42,437 nt of DNA from Fuerstiella sp. (GCA_022843805.1 JALHMY010000086.1:1-42437), one strand, 5' to 3'. Counted from the stretch's first letter, positions 24,983 to 34,497 are shown. Translations and numbers: made by a program. Notes: generated from the sequence alone by a model not told the origin.

Positions 24983-26320
24983 ATGCTATCCACTTCCTTT
25001 CGCATGGTATTCGTGGTGTCGATTCTGATGTTTCCAGTGCATCCGCTGATGGCGGATGCACTGGAAAAGCTGGCTCCGGAGCGACTGAAGGCGGTGCATA
25101 CAGCCATCGAGATGCTCAGGGGGGACTGGCAGGCTGTGGAACGTCGTGCTCCATGGCAGGAGCACCGGGCGAATCTGCATGTACATTCCCACTGGTCGCA
25201 CGACAGCGAAGGGAAGATTGATGAAATCCTGGAAGCCGCAAAGGCCGTCGGAACCACCGTGCTGATGTTCAGCGAACATCCGGCAGATCATTACGACTTC
25301 TTCCTGCAGGGGCATCAGGGGACCCGGGATGGAATTCTGATGATTCCGGGTGCCGAGATGCAGGGGTTCCTGGTCTATCCAACCCTCAGTCTTCGAGGAC
25401 TGTCACCGGAGAGTCCGCAGGAGTTGTCTGATCTTGTTCGAGGCCGTAGCGGACATCTGTTTGTTTCACATCCTGAAGAACGGATGGAGTGGAGTATTCA
25501 GGGTGTCACGGGGATGGAGATCTACAACACGCATGCTGATTTCAAGGATGAGACAGCTTTTATTGCTGCTCTGAAAAACCCCTTTCGCATGATTCCTCTG
25601 GCTGATCGAATCCGGCAATATCCTCAGGAATGTTATTCAGCTCTGCAGGACTACCCGGCCGCCTATCTGAAACGCTGGGATGAATTGTGTCTGAAGGCAC
25701 CTCACACCGGTGTATCCGCCAATGATGCTCATCAAAACGTGGGCTTTGTGATTCGCTGGATCGAAGACGACAGGGCAAATGTGGAAGACGCCCTGGGTAA
25801 GTCTCTGATTGATCTGGACCTGTCGTTTATCCCTGATAGTCAAAAGCTGCGAGAAAACAAAAAGCCGGGCGACGTCTTGTTCCGCATGCAGCTGGATCCG
25901 TACGAAAACAGTCTGCGCCATGTGGCCACTCATCTTCTGCTTAAAGAGCTGAGTGAATCTGAGGTGCGCGAATCGCTCGACGCGGGGCGAGCATTTGTGG
26001 CTTTCGACTGGCTGGCCGATTCCACAGGCTTCGATTTTACGGTGAAAATGGGAAGTGATCGACTGGAGATGGGATCGCGACAACCGCTTGCCGGGATGGC
26101 CACTGCCGACGCAAAGGCTCCGCTGCCTGTGCACTGGCGATTGATTCGCAATGGCGAGCTGATTGAAGAACAGTCGGGAAGAACCATGGAATATCAGGTG
26201 ACCCGACCGGGAGTGTATCGCATTGAGGCCTGGCTGGAGATTGCCGGCGAACGCATGCCGTGGATTCTTTCCAATCCGGTCTATTTGACGGCCCCGGATT
26301 CTGAAGATTACGGCAACTGA
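24983..26320 (+). CDS. Secreted PHP-domain metallo-hydrolase
   Basis: 445 aa with a signal peptide (FRMVFVVSILMFPVHPLMADA). The PHP (polymerase and histidinol phosphatase) metal-binding motifs are in order: NLHVHSHWSHDSEGKI (about 65-80), LMFSEHPADHYDF, IPGAEMQG, LFVSHPEERMEW and GVSANDAHQNVG. The domain usually carries three divalent metals and cleaves phosphate esters. A beta-rich C-terminal part (FTVKMGSDRLEMGSR, VTRPGVYRIEAWLEIAGERMPWILSNPVY) fits the extra domain of exported PHP proteins. It follows the dioxygenase gene by 26 bp and ends 8 bp before the convergent esterase. Substrate unknown. Confidence 0.8.
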   Translation: MLSTSFRMVFVVSILMFPVHPLMADALEKLAPERLKAVHTAIEMLRGDWQAVERRAPWQEHRANLHVHSHWSHDSEGKIDEILEAAKAVGTTVLMFSEHPADHYDFFLQGHQGTRDGILMIPGAEMQGFLVYPTLSLRGLSPESPQELSDLVRGRSGHLFVSHPEERMEWSIQGVTGMEIYNTHADFKDETAFIAALKNPFRMIPLADRIRQYPQECYSALQDYPAAYLKRWDELCLKAPHTGVSANDAHQNVGFVIRWIEDDRANVEDALGKSLIDLDLSFIPDSQKLRENKKPGDVLFRMQLDPYENSLRHVATHLLLKELSESEVRESLDAGRAFVAFDWLADSTGFDFTVKMGSDRLEMGSRQPLAGMATADAKAPLPVHWRLIRNGELIEEQSGRTMEYQVTRPGVYRIEAWLEIAGERMPWILSNPVYLTAPDSEDYGN

Positions 26321-26328
26321 GTCCATCG

Positions 26329-27516
26329 TCATTTCGACGGCTGATTCGTTTGAGCAGGTTTCAGAACATGTTCAAAGAATGCGTAGATAATGTTGTTGGA
26401 TTCAGGCGTGGGAGAATGAGTTGGGCGGTTGGACATGGCAACTCGTTTTTCCGCGCCCAGAAGTCGGTTAACAGCAATTGAGTGATTCAACGCTTCCCAT
26501 CGCTGCGGAGGATCTTCTGAACCTCCTGAAACCAGAAACGGGCGAGGCGCCATGAGTACATGCAGCTCATGCAAATCGCGACCGGCAGAAATGAGTTTCG
26601 GATAAAGGCCTTGAGCCGGATTCTCGGCCGTAATCAGCCCTCGTGGTCTCCATGGTTTTGGATGATATCCGAGATACCATGGTTCCCAGTAATTGATGCT
26701 TTCCCGATCCTGTTCAAAAACGATCCCGGGATCGGACCAGGCGGCACACGCAAACCTGTCGAACAGGCAGGATGCAAACATCGCCCATTTACCGCCAAAG
26801 GAATGTCCGACGATGCCAATTCTTTCCGGATCCACTTCCGGGCGTGATGCCAGCACGTGCCATGCATTTGCTGCGGCGTAACCGAGCATCGACAGGGGCT
26901 GTACCCTGGCGTTATCAATGTCAGGGTAATAAATCGAGTACGTCTTCGCCTCGCTCGCCTCGGTTGTACCCAGCGACAAAGTAACGAAACCACGGCGAGC
27001 CAGCTGAAGAGCGAAGTCCCGCAGTTCATTTTTTAGTCCGATGCCTGTTTCCGGTTCGTAGTAGACGCAGATGACAGCCGGACGCTTGCCTTCGCCATCC
27101 GGAATCAGCAGGTAGCCTGTGGTGAATTCATCGGGCGTCCAGCGAAATCGAACTTTGTGCTGCTGGAAATTCTCACGTTGCTGTGATTCCAGAATCTCAA
27201 GCGGCTGCGTTGTGATCAGAGGGGGCCATTCACCCATCAGCGACTGCCATTCCGCTCGAATCTCTGTTCGTCTGCGTTGCCAGTCCTCGGCCGTTTTGAC
27301 GATTGATCCGTCGGGAAATTTCAGAACGGGCGCGTACTTCCCGAATTTTCCGACCCACTCGGCAGGAGGAAAAAAATAAGGATTGATGACAGAGGATGCA
27401 TTCTGATCGTCCGGCTCACTCGCACAACAGACTGTCGGTGGAATCGGAGCAATGGAAACTGCAAGGCAGACGGAGGCACCGATGAGGGCCGCGAAATTCA
27501 GCAGGCCGAAACTCAT
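26329..27516 (-). CDS. Exported dienelactone-hydrolase/acetyl-esterase-like alpha/beta hydrolase
   Basis: 395 aa with a signal peptide (LNFAALIGASVCLAVSIAPIPP). The hydrolase core shows TGYLLIPDGEGKRPAVICVYYEPE, the nucleophile elbow IGIVGHSFGGKWAMFAS, and conserved acid/His positions in FLVSGGSEDPPQRWEALNHSIAV. The family resembles large exported Abhydrolase_7 esterases used on plant polysaccharides. ATG 27516 follows GAGGGAG by about 8 nt. The SDR gene lies 12 bp upstream on the same strand, so both are probably on one transcript. Confidence 0.78.
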   Translation of the reverse strand: MSFGLLNFAALIGASVCLAVSIAPIPPTVCCASEPDDQNASSVINPYFFPPAEWVGKFGKYAPVLKFPDGSIVKTAEDWQRRRTEIRAEWQSLMGEWPPLITTQPLEILESQQRENFQQHKVRFRWTPDEFTTGYLLIPDGEGKRPAVICVYYEPETGIGLKNELRDFALQLARRGFVTLSLGTTEASEAKTYSIYYPDIDNARVQPLSMLGYAAANAWHVLASRPEVDPERIGIVGHSFGGKWAMFASCLFDRFACAAWSDPGIVFEQDRESINYWEPWYLGYHPKPWRPRGLITAENPAQGLYPKLISAGRDLHELHVLMAPRPFLVSGGSEDPPQRWEALNHSIAVNRLLGAEKRVAMSNRPTHSPTPESNNIIYAFFEHVLKPAQTNQPSK

Positions 27517-27528
27517 AGAAAAACTCCC

Positions 27529-28347
27529 TCAGGATCCCGGAGAATCAACCGGATTTCGCTTGCCTGGTCGAAAAAAGCGTTTTGACTCGTTCACGGCGGT
27601 TCGGCGAGTGGCAAGACGGACCAAAATGGTCATCAGGTAGTTCTTCCAGCCGGGTACGACAAACTGCCGTCGCTTCTCCATGGCCTTGATGGCAGTCTTG
27701 ACAACTTTTGCCGGAGACTGAGAAGCATGTTTTTCCAGCCAGCCAGGGACACCGGCCGCGTCAAAAAACTCAGTACGAGTCACTCCGGGGCAGAGTGCCA
27801 GAATGGTGACGCCCCGACTGCGGGCTTCGGCCCAGAGCGCTTCGCTGAAATGCAGAACAAATGATTTGCTCGCCGCGTACCCCGACATAAATGCGACCGG
27901 TTGAAATGCGGCCTGAGATGAAAGATTGACAATCGCTCCATGGCCCCGGGTGAGCATATCCGGAAGAACGCGATATGTGAGATCAGCCATCGACAGGATA
28001 TTCAGATGCAGCATTCGCCGCACATCTTCCGGGGAAGTTGTTTCAATATCACCGATCAGTGCCACACCAGCATTGTTGACCAGCAGTTCTATTTCCACGC
28101 CCAGTCGTTTGACTTCATCAATCAGTCGACGTGCGGCGTCTTCTTCAGCAAGGTCGATGGTGACGATATGGCAGTTTGTTCCGTGCCTGGTATTCAGATC
28201 CTGAGCCAGCTGATTCATTCTGTCGAACCGCCGGGCGGCAAGAATCAAATGCATGCCACGGCCCGCAAGCTGTGACGCAAATTCAGCGCCAATGCCGGAT
28301 GAGGCACCTGTGATCAACGCCCATCGATCGTTGTAAGAATCCAGCAC
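27529..28347 (-). CDS. Short-chain dehydrogenase/reductase (SDR)
   Basis: 272 aa. The classical SDR pattern is complete: cofactor site ALITGASSGIGAEFA (residues 10-24), NNAGVALIG, catalytic Ser in VNLSSQAAFQP, and Y-x3-K in SGYAASKSF, then CPGVTRTEF. R39-type basic residues (LAARR) after strand 2 suggest NADP(H). The GTG start at 28347 gives a standard N-terminus with no signal peptide, so it is cytoplasmic. Likely role is oxidation or reduction of a hydroxyl/keto group of a small molecule; the substrate cannot be deduced. Confidence 0.9.
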   Translation of the reverse strand: MLDSYNDRWALITGASSGIGAEFASQLAGRGMHLILAARRFDRMNQLAQDLNTRHGTNCHIVTIDLAEEDAARRLIDEVKRLGVEIELLVNNAGVALIGDIETTSPEDVRRMLHLNILSMADLTYRVLPDMLTRGHGAIVNLSSQAAFQPVAFMSGYAASKSFVLHFSEALWAEARSRGVTILALCPGVTRTEFFDAAGVPGWLEKHASQSPAKVVKTAIKAMEKRRQFVVPGWKNYLMTILVRLATRRTAVNESKRFFRPGKRNPVDSPGS

Positions 28348-28467
28348 TCCGTGTTATTCCCGCGCGGCAGCCACAGGCTATGCCTCGACATTCTTTTTCG
28401 AAAGAAACGTAAACACAACACAGGCTGGTGGCCATCAGAATCAGCCCATTTCACGAAGAGCGGATTC

Positions 28468-28483
28468 TACGACGTGCGTCGTA
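28468..28483. promoter_or_regulatory. Perfect inverted repeat, possible operator upstream of the SDR gene
   Basis: TACGACG and CGTCGTA flank a 2-nt TG spacer. It lies 121 bp upstream of the SDR gene start, in the gap 28348-28643. Nothing else of note was found in that gap. Confidence 0.3.
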
Positions 28484-28643
28484 CGTGGCAAGCAAGCCGA
28501 AGCAGGAGTCTCGGTGATTTACCGGTGGTAGAATTTTCGGCGTTGAAAAGAGAAGCAGTTGTACACCGAAAACTCCCCACTCCTGAAGGGAAGCAGGAAT
28601 GCCTGCTGCACAGGCGGGCAGTTGCCTTGATGATCGCCGAGAC

Positions 28644-30185
28644 TTACCTGAGTCCCTGAATCATTTCCGCGGCCTGCAGCATCAGGGGAGTATCGGGCGC
28701 TCCGGATGCACGAAGGTGATACACAGCGGTCGCCAGCATCTGTGGCCGCCAGACAGGACTCACTCGTTCCAGGTCTTCAAAGACGGCGGCGGCATACTTA
28801 TAATCGTGGGCATCCGTCGCCTTGCTGAAGATCAGTCGGCAGGCGGTTTGAGTAAACACACCGGACTGAGCACTATCGCTGGCAATTGACATGGCTTTGG
28901 TGGCAGCCTGAGTGACGTCAGAGCCGATCAGTTCAAAAATCTGACTGACGCTCGCCGGTTCCGATTTATCTTCAGGCAGATCAGTAATGCGAACATCCCG
29001 AAGACCATCGCCCTGTCCGGCCATGAATTTCTGAAACTGGCACATCCAGCCAACGCCCTGGAGCAGCATGAGCAGTCGTGTATTGGCACTGGAAGCGGTC
29101 TCCCATGCATAATGCAGACCGTTCAGCGATGTGACAGTATGAATTCCGAAAATCCCCGGCTGCCTCATCATCAGTTCCCCGGCGAGCAGATGTGCTGCAT
29201 CCCAGATGCCGGTTGCCGTCACATGGCCTTTTTGCAGAGCCGAGACCGACGCGCTGCAGCTTTCGATAACGCCTGCTGATCGAAATGTCTGCAGAAGTTC
29301 CCGAGTGGCACTGACATCAGTTCCGGATGTCGTCCAGTTTTCCGGCAGCCGACCCGCATGACGCTGAGTCAGCTCCAGATTCGTCAGCCATGACTGATCT
29401 GCCATGGTATAGTCATTTACACGTTCATCACGACCAAAATCCAGAAGACCCAAAACCAGCGATCGCAAAGTCGGCTCCGCATGTTGCCAGCCGATCGTTT
29501 GCAGTGTTCGCCATGTATTGGCGACGAAAATCGCCTTATGCCCGATGTTGCGATAATCCCGAGCGCCATATTGCCAAAGTCCCTCTGCAATCTCCATAGC
29601 CCCGCAGCTGCGTGTCAAAGCAACGATGGCGCGGTCTGCCCGCTCCTCGTTCCACTCATCCATCGCCGCATGGAATTCTCGCCATGCGTTTGCTGGCGAA
29701 GGTAAATTGACCGGAACTGCGGGAAGACGGAAGTCTCCCTGACTGGCATCCTGTTCCTGGGACTGTTTAAAGTTATCCAGCGCCCACAAAAGAGGCAGCA
29801 GTCGATTTTCGCCGGATGCGTTCAGGCTCAGCTGATGTGCAGCATGAATCACAAAGACGCAATGGAATTTGAATCCAGGCGGCTGCGGACTGACGTTGCG
29901 AATTCCGGCGAGATAAAGAGCAGCCAGAAGCTGACGGTAAGATGTGCCCTTCCGCAGCTGCTGTCCTGCCATTTCCAAACATTTCTCACGCGGCGTTAAT
30001 TCAATCAGCCTCACGAGCGGTTCAATTTCCGGGCGGAACTGCACCATCGACGGAGTCACTTCGGGGTCGCTCTGAGCATTTCCGAATGCACGATTTCCGG
30101 ACGCCCATGCCATCGACGTGAGAGGAGCCAGAATTCCCGCCATACCGAAACCGGCGGCCGCCTGAACTATAGTACGTCGTCTCAT
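28644..30185 (-). CDS. Tat-type exported protein of unknown function (paralogue of 7328-8860)
   Basis: 513 aa. The N-terminus RRRTIVQAAAGFGMAGILAPL fits a Tat-type signal. Block by block it follows the 7328-8860 protein: PEIEPLVRLIELTPREKCLE, SYRQLLAALYLAGIRNVSP, GFKFHCVFVIHAAHQ, LPLLWALDNFKQSQ, NIGHKAIFVANTWRTLQTIGWQHAEP, and DAHDYKYAAAVFEDLERVSPVWRP near the end. About a third to half of residues agree by eye. ATG 30185 has GAGGAAG upstream. No family name is recognised; the repeated FKFH and IGHKA histidines are the best candidates for ligand residues. Both copies are encoded on the minus strand and each stands beside hydrolase genes. Confidence 0.65.
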   Translation of the reverse strand: MRRRTIVQAAAGFGMAGILAPLTSMAWASGNRAFGNAQSDPEVTPSMVQFRPEIEPLVRLIELTPREKCLEMAGQQLRKGTSYRQLLAALYLAGIRNVSPQPPGFKFHCVFVIHAAHQLSLNASGENRLLPLLWALDNFKQSQEQDASQGDFRLPAVPVNLPSPANAWREFHAAMDEWNEERADRAIVALTRSCGAMEIAEGLWQYGARDYRNIGHKAIFVANTWRTLQTIGWQHAEPTLRSLVLGLLDFGRDERVNDYTMADQSWLTNLELTQRHAGRLPENWTTSGTDVSATRELLQTFRSAGVIESCSASVSALQKGHVTATGIWDAAHLLAGELMMRQPGIFGIHTVTSLNGLHYAWETASSANTRLLMLLQGVGWMCQFQKFMAGQGDGLRDVRITDLPEDKSEPASVSQIFELIGSDVTQAATKAMSIASDSAQSGVFTQTACRLIFSKATDAHDYKYAAAVFEDLERVSPVWRPQMLATAVYHLRASGAPDTPLMLQAAEMIQGLR

Positions 30186-30342
30186 CGCTCATTCTTCCTC
30201 GGCGCGGGGATGGCAGGCAACAAATCAATAAACCGGTCACAGGTGAATTGTGGCCGGTTTCATCGGAATCATACAAGGTTCCAGCTCAGGCATCCAATTT
30301 CGCCTGGCAGGTCAGACGAAATCGCTGATTCAGAAAATCCTA

Positions 30343-30741
30343 CTATTTTGTTTCCCGTTTGGCTTCCCAGTCACGACTTCGTGGCTGTCCGTCGCGAGTC
30401 GTCTCAATTTTGCCCTTAATGGAGTCTTTATCAAGCTTGCCTTTGTACTTTGAGGTCATCTTCTGACCGTTACGCTCTCTGGTGATCGAAAAAGCGACTT
30501 CACCATCCTTAAACGTGGCCTCTTCGATCTTGATTTCCTGATCGTTACGACCCAGCATTGCTCCGGTCAGCTTGTCGCCTTCCAGCTTCAGTTTCAGCGT
30601 ACTTTCGCGAGTCTGGTCATTGAACGTTGTTGACCACTTCCAGGTACCGGTTGGATCGGGCTTATCTTCGGCCTGAGCAGGAGAAATGAACGACGAAGCA
30701 CTCAACAGCAGAGCAATACCCAGCAGAGCAGCATTTTTCAT
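30343..30741 (-). CDS. Small secreted lipocalin-like beta protein, planctomycete type
   Basis: 132 aa from ATG 30741, with GGAG about 8 nt upstream. A signal peptide (LLGIALLLSASSFISPAQA) is followed by DPTGTWKWSTTFNDQTRESTLKLKLEGDKLTGAMLGRN and a run of short beta strands ending KIETTRDGQPRSRDWEAKR. This pattern (GTWKW...LKLKL.GDKLTG) is typical of a lipocalin-like family of exported planctomycete proteins of unknown role. A duplicated palindrome 65-97 bp upstream may regulate it. Confidence 0.7.
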   Translation of the reverse strand: MKNAALLGIALLLSASSFISPAQAEDKPDPTGTWKWSTTFNDQTRESTLKLKLEGDKLTGAMLGRNDQEIKIEEATFKDGEVAFSITRERNGQKMTSKYKGKLDKDSIKGKIETTRDGQPRSRDWEAKRETK

Positions 30742-30805
30742 ATGAAATCTCCACATACCCCGGAATCGAAATGCGAGTTCCGAACAACGAATTCGGCCTG
30801 CGCTC

Positions 30806-30838
30806 AGTCAGCATGACTTGATGGCAGTCAGTATGACT
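30806..30838. promoter_or_regulatory. Two copies of AGTCA-N3-TGACT, 20 bp apart
   Basis: AGTCAGCATGACT (30806-30818) and AGTCAGTATGACT (30826-30838) are each dyad-symmetric with a 3-nt centre. They are separated by exactly 20 bp, two turns of the helix, so two dimers could bind on the same face. The site is upstream of the secreted-protein gene (minus, start 30741) and about 360 bp upstream of serA. The rest of the 30742-31196 gap shows no gene. Confidence 0.4.
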
Positions 30839-31196
30839 CAGCGGACAGTCTGCCAAACCGAGGCAATGCTGTCCAATGATTCACCTGAATTGCACGTTCA
30901 CCATGGCAAGCCAAATGCGCGGTCGGGATGTCTGTGGCACCGGGATAGTGGCAGCTGACGATTGAGGTCGAATCCGGGCACCCGGTTTCGGGTATGCTGT
31001 TTTGGGCAGCAGAAAAGTATTCAGAAACGCCCAGTGCCGCATTTTTTCAGGCTTTTTATCCCCTGTTTTAAGACAGCGAAGGGGCCAGGCAGTCTGTGTT
31101 CTTGTGATTTTCGGGTAATCCCTCTAGAACACACCTTTGCCGATGCTCGGCAATTTCTGTTCACTGACTGATTTTCAAATGTAAAGACCTGAAACC

Positions 31197-32831
31197 GTGT
31201 ATCGAGTCCTCATTACAGATAGTTTGTCCAAAGCGGGTTTGAAGATTCTGGAGCAGATGGATGGCATTGAACCTGTGGTGAAGAGCGGGTTGACTCCGCA
31301 GCAGGTTCGGGAGGAGCTCAAGTCCTGCGACGGGATCATCATACGAAGCGGGACAACTCTGACCGCTGAGATTCTGGACGGCCAGGAACGGCTCAAGGTA
31401 ATTGCCCGAGCGGGTGTGGGCGTTGACAATATCAATCTGGATGCTGCGACGCGAGCCGGCATTCTGGTGATGAATACACCTGCCGGTAACACGATCAGCA
31501 CGGCCGAGCATACGTTCGCCATGATGCTGGCGCTGTCACGCAACATTGGACCTGCTCACGCGAGTATGAAGTCGGGCAAGTGGGACCGAAAGTCATTTCA
31601 GGGGACGCAGCTGGCCGGCAAAACTCTGGCGGTGATCGGACTGGGTCGAATTGGGCTGAGTGTTGCAGTCCGTGCCAATGCATTTGAAATGAAGGTGCTT
31701 GGCTACGATCCGTTTCTTTCCGAAGAGAAGGCGGCTGAATTCGGCATTGAACTATACCGGGACGTCGACGAGGTGATCACTCGCTGTGATTACGTCACTG
31801 TGCACACGCCACTAACGGATGAAACACGTGGGATCATTAATGCCGAGCGTCTGAAAAAGATGAAGAAAGGTGTTCGTCTTATCAATTGTGCCCGAGGCGG
31901 CATTATTGACGAGAACGATCTGGCTGACGCGATTGAATCGGGTCATGTTGCCGGTGCAGCTCTGGACGTGTTTGTCGATGAACCCCCGAAGGATCGACGC
32001 CTCGTAGACCTTCCTCAGGTTCTGGCGACTCCACATCTGGGAGCCTCAACAGAAGAAGCTCAGGAACTTGTAGCGGTCGAAGCTGCAGAAATCGTTTGCG
32101 GATTCCTGCTGCGAAATGAAATTCGGCACGCGGTGAATATGGCGCCCGTGTCTGCTGCAGAAATGCAGGATCTCAAACACTTCCTGAATCTGAGCTATCG
32201 ACTGGGTCTGCTTTCGGCACAGATGATTCGAGGACAGGGATTGCGTGCTGCCGAAGTGATTTTTCGGGGCGAGGCGGCTCATCGCAAGACTCGTTTGCTG
32301 ACGTCAGCCTTCACAGCGGGGCTGCTGGAAGCGGCACTTGATGAGACTGTCAATATTATCAATGCCACATCTGTTGCTCAGTCCCGAGGCATCCATATTC
32401 GTGAATCATCAACAGGCGACTGCGAAAACTTCGCCTCAATGATCTCTGTGGTTCTTACAACGGACCAGGGACGATTTGAAGCTTCGGGGACGATCTTCGG
32501 CAACCAGTTTCTGCGACTGGTTCGGCTGGATGAATTCCATTTCGAAGCGTATCTGGATGGACTGCTGCTGATCTATCGTCATCGCGACGTACCCGGTCTG
32601 ATTGGATACATCGGCACCATTTTTGGGCAGAATCAGGTCAACATTGCACATATGGCACTGGGACGCAAACAGGATAAGCCAGGTGGTGCCTCCGTGGCTG
32701 TTCTGAACCTCGACAATGAGCCTCCTGCAGAAGCTCTTGAGCAGGTGAAACAGCATCCGGAAGTCACCGGGGTTGAGCTTGTTCGGTTGCCTGCAGCATC
32801 TGCCGGGCTGCCCTGGCTGACGGCGTCCTGA
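31197..32831 (+). CDS. serA: D-3-phosphoglycerate dehydrogenase
   Basis: 544 aa, the long SerA type. SerA oxidises 3-phosphoglycerate with NAD in the first step of serine synthesis. The substrate half begins VLITDSLSKAGLKILEQ; the NAD site is TLAVIGLGRIGLSVAVRA. Signature sequences include GVGVDNINLDAATRAGILVMNTP, LKKMKKGVRLINCARGGIIDENDL, HVAGAALDVFVDEPP and the catalytic His in LATPHLGASTEEAQ. An intervening ASB domain and a C-terminal ACT domain (DVPGLIGYIGTIFGQNQVNIAHMALGRK) complete the long form. The start is GTG 31197. Its stop is 4 bp before the OleC-like gene, which indicates one transcript. Confidence 0.96.
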   Translation: MYRVLITDSLSKAGLKILEQMDGIEPVVKSGLTPQQVREELKSCDGIIIRSGTTLTAEILDGQERLKVIARAGVGVDNINLDAATRAGILVMNTPAGNTISTAEHTFAMMLALSRNIGPAHASMKSGKWDRKSFQGTQLAGKTLAVIGLGRIGLSVAVRANAFEMKVLGYDPFLSEEKAAEFGIELYRDVDEVITRCDYVTVHTPLTDETRGIINAERLKKMKKGVRLINCARGGIIDENDLADAIESGHVAGAALDVFVDEPPKDRRLVDLPQVLATPHLGASTEEAQELVAVEAAEIVCGFLLRNEIRHAVNMAPVSAAEMQDLKHFLNLSYRLGLLSAQMIRGQGLRAAEVIFRGEAAHRKTRLLTSAFTAGLLEAALDETVNIINATSVAQSRGIHIRESSTGDCENFASMISVVLTTDQGRFEASGTIFGNQFLRLVRLDEFHFEAYLDGLLLIYRHRDVPGLIGYIGTIFGQNQVNIAHMALGRKQDKPGGASVAVLNLDNEPPAEALEQVKQHPEVTGVELVRLPAASAGLPWLTAS

Positions 32832-32835
32832 GAGT

Positions 32836-34497
32836 ATGACCAGAGTCCTGAACATTGCTGATCGGCTGCGATCATCGGCCGCCGCTGTGCCAAACCAGCG
32901 TGCGGTCGTTTTTCCGGCCGGCCGTGACTGGCAGGGACGAGTTTCCTACACGCACCTGACATTTCAGCAGCTTGATCGCGAAGCTGATCAGATCGCGCGC
33001 GGCCTGATTGAAATGGGTGTGAGACCCGGAAATCGGCTGATTCTGATGGTACGCCCGTCTCTGGAGTTTATCGCTCTGACGTTTGGTGTGTTTCGAACGG
33101 GCGCAATTTGCACACTCATTGACCCCGGCATGGGGCGAAAGGGCATTTTTCGCTGTCTCGATGAAGTTGCCCCGGACGGCTTTCTCGCGATTCCTGCGGT
33201 TCAGGCCGTTCGGAAAATGATGTTTGGCCGTTTTAAAAACGCGCGGCATAACGTCATTGTCGGTGGACGTGGTCCTCGCTGGGGCTGCCGCACCTACTCA
33301 GAATTGCTTGAGTCCGGTGCATGCTCCCGACACGTTCTTCCGGAAACGAAATCGACCGATCCCGCTGCCATCATTTTTACGAGCGGCAGTACGGGACCGC
33401 CGAAAGGAGTGTTGTACGAGCATGGGATGTTTGATGGTCAGGTCGAGCTGATTGGCGAGCATTATGGAGTCGAGCGGGGAGAAGTGGATCTGCCCGGCTT
33501 TCCGTTGTTTGCGCTGTTCAACATCGCGATGCAGGTGACCACGGTGATTCCCGAGATGGATCCGACTCGACCGGCTCTTGTGAATCCGGAGAAACACCTT
33601 GAAGCGATTGCCAACCAGGGAGTGACTCAGGCTTTCGGGTCACCCGCACTTTGGAATCGCATTGGTCGGTATTGTGAACAGAAGCAAATTCGATTGCCGA
33701 CACTTCGACGAGTGCTCTCAGCCGGAGCACCGGTGCCCGTTCATGTGCTTAGGCGTATGACGGCCATTCTTCCGGATTCAGCCGATATTTATACGCCATA
33801 CGGCGCTACCGAATGTCTGCCGATTGCTTCCATCGCCGGCCGCGAAGTGCTTAACGAAACGGCGGCCCTGACAGCGCAGGGAAAAGGCACGTGCGTTGGC
33901 CATATTTTCCGGTCGATGACCGTTAGGATAATGGAGACCACGTTTGATCCTGTGCCGGACATCAGCAAAGCACGAATACTGGGTAATGGGGAGATTGGAG
34001 AAATTATTGTTCGTGGCCCGGTGGCGACTCGGGAGTATTTTCGTCGGCCCGACGCGACTGCCATGGCCAAGATTGCTGACATCGATGGATTCTGGCATCG
34101 AATGGGCGACACCGGATATCTGGACGAACAGGGAAGGCTGTGGTTCTGCGGCCGCAAAGCTCATATCGTCTTTCCTGCCAGCGGCCCAATGTACTCTGTT
34201 TGCTGCGAGGCAATCTTCAATATCCATACTCAGGTCTATCGTTCGGCTCTGGTGGGAGTTGGAAACCGGGGTGCTCAGCGTCCGGTGATTGTCGTGGAGC
34301 CGGAGCCGGGGTGTTTTCCGGAGACTTCCGCGGCTCGAGATCGATTTATCCGGGAATTGCTGGAGGAGGCAGGCAAAAACAGTCTGACATCCGAAATTCG
34401 GACCGTTCTTTTTCATCGTTCGCTTCCGGTTGACACTCGGCACAATGTCAAAATTAACCGCGAACTGCTGGCAGAATGGGCGGCAACCCGGATTTGA
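32836..34497 (+). CDS. oleC: OleC-like AMP-dependent ligase (olefin beta-lactone synthetase type)
   Basis: 553 aa, an adenylate-forming enzyme. Motifs are LTFQQLDREADQIARGL, FTSGSTGPPKG (residues 181-191), the A5 motif YTPYGATECLPIAS, and RMGDTGYLDEQGRLWFCGRKAHIV. The stretch EHGMFDGQVELIGEHYGVERGEVDLPGFPLFALFN and FGSPALWNRIGRYC match the OleC group rather than plain acyl-CoA ligases. OleC closes beta-hydroxy acids to beta-lactones on the way to long-chain olefins, usually beside oleA, oleB and oleD. None of those genes is visible here, so it could act alone or with genes elsewhere. It lies 4 bp after serA, and a terminator-like hairpin follows at 34521. Confidence 0.75.
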   Translation: MTRVLNIADRLRSSAAAVPNQRAVVFPAGRDWQGRVSYTHLTFQQLDREADQIARGLIEMGVRPGNRLILMVRPSLEFIALTFGVFRTGAICTLIDPGMGRKGIFRCLDEVAPDGFLAIPAVQAVRKMMFGRFKNARHNVIVGGRGPRWGCRTYSELLESGACSRHVLPETKSTDPAAIIFTSGSTGPPKGVLYEHGMFDGQVELIGEHYGVERGEVDLPGFPLFALFNIAMQVTTVIPEMDPTRPALVNPEKHLEAIANQGVTQAFGSPALWNRIGRYCEQKQIRLPTLRRVLSAGAPVPVHVLRRMTAILPDSADIYTPYGATECLPIASIAGREVLNETAALTAQGKGTCVGHIFRSMTVRIMETTFDPVPDISKARILGNGEIGEIIVRGPVATREYFRRPDATAMAKIADIDGFWHRMGDTGYLDEQGRLWFCGRKAHIVFPASGPMYSVCCEAIFNIHTQVYRSALVGVGNRGAQRPVIVVEPEPGCFPETSAARDRFIRELLEEAGKNSLTSEIRTVLFHRSLPVDTRHNVKINRELLAEWAATRI

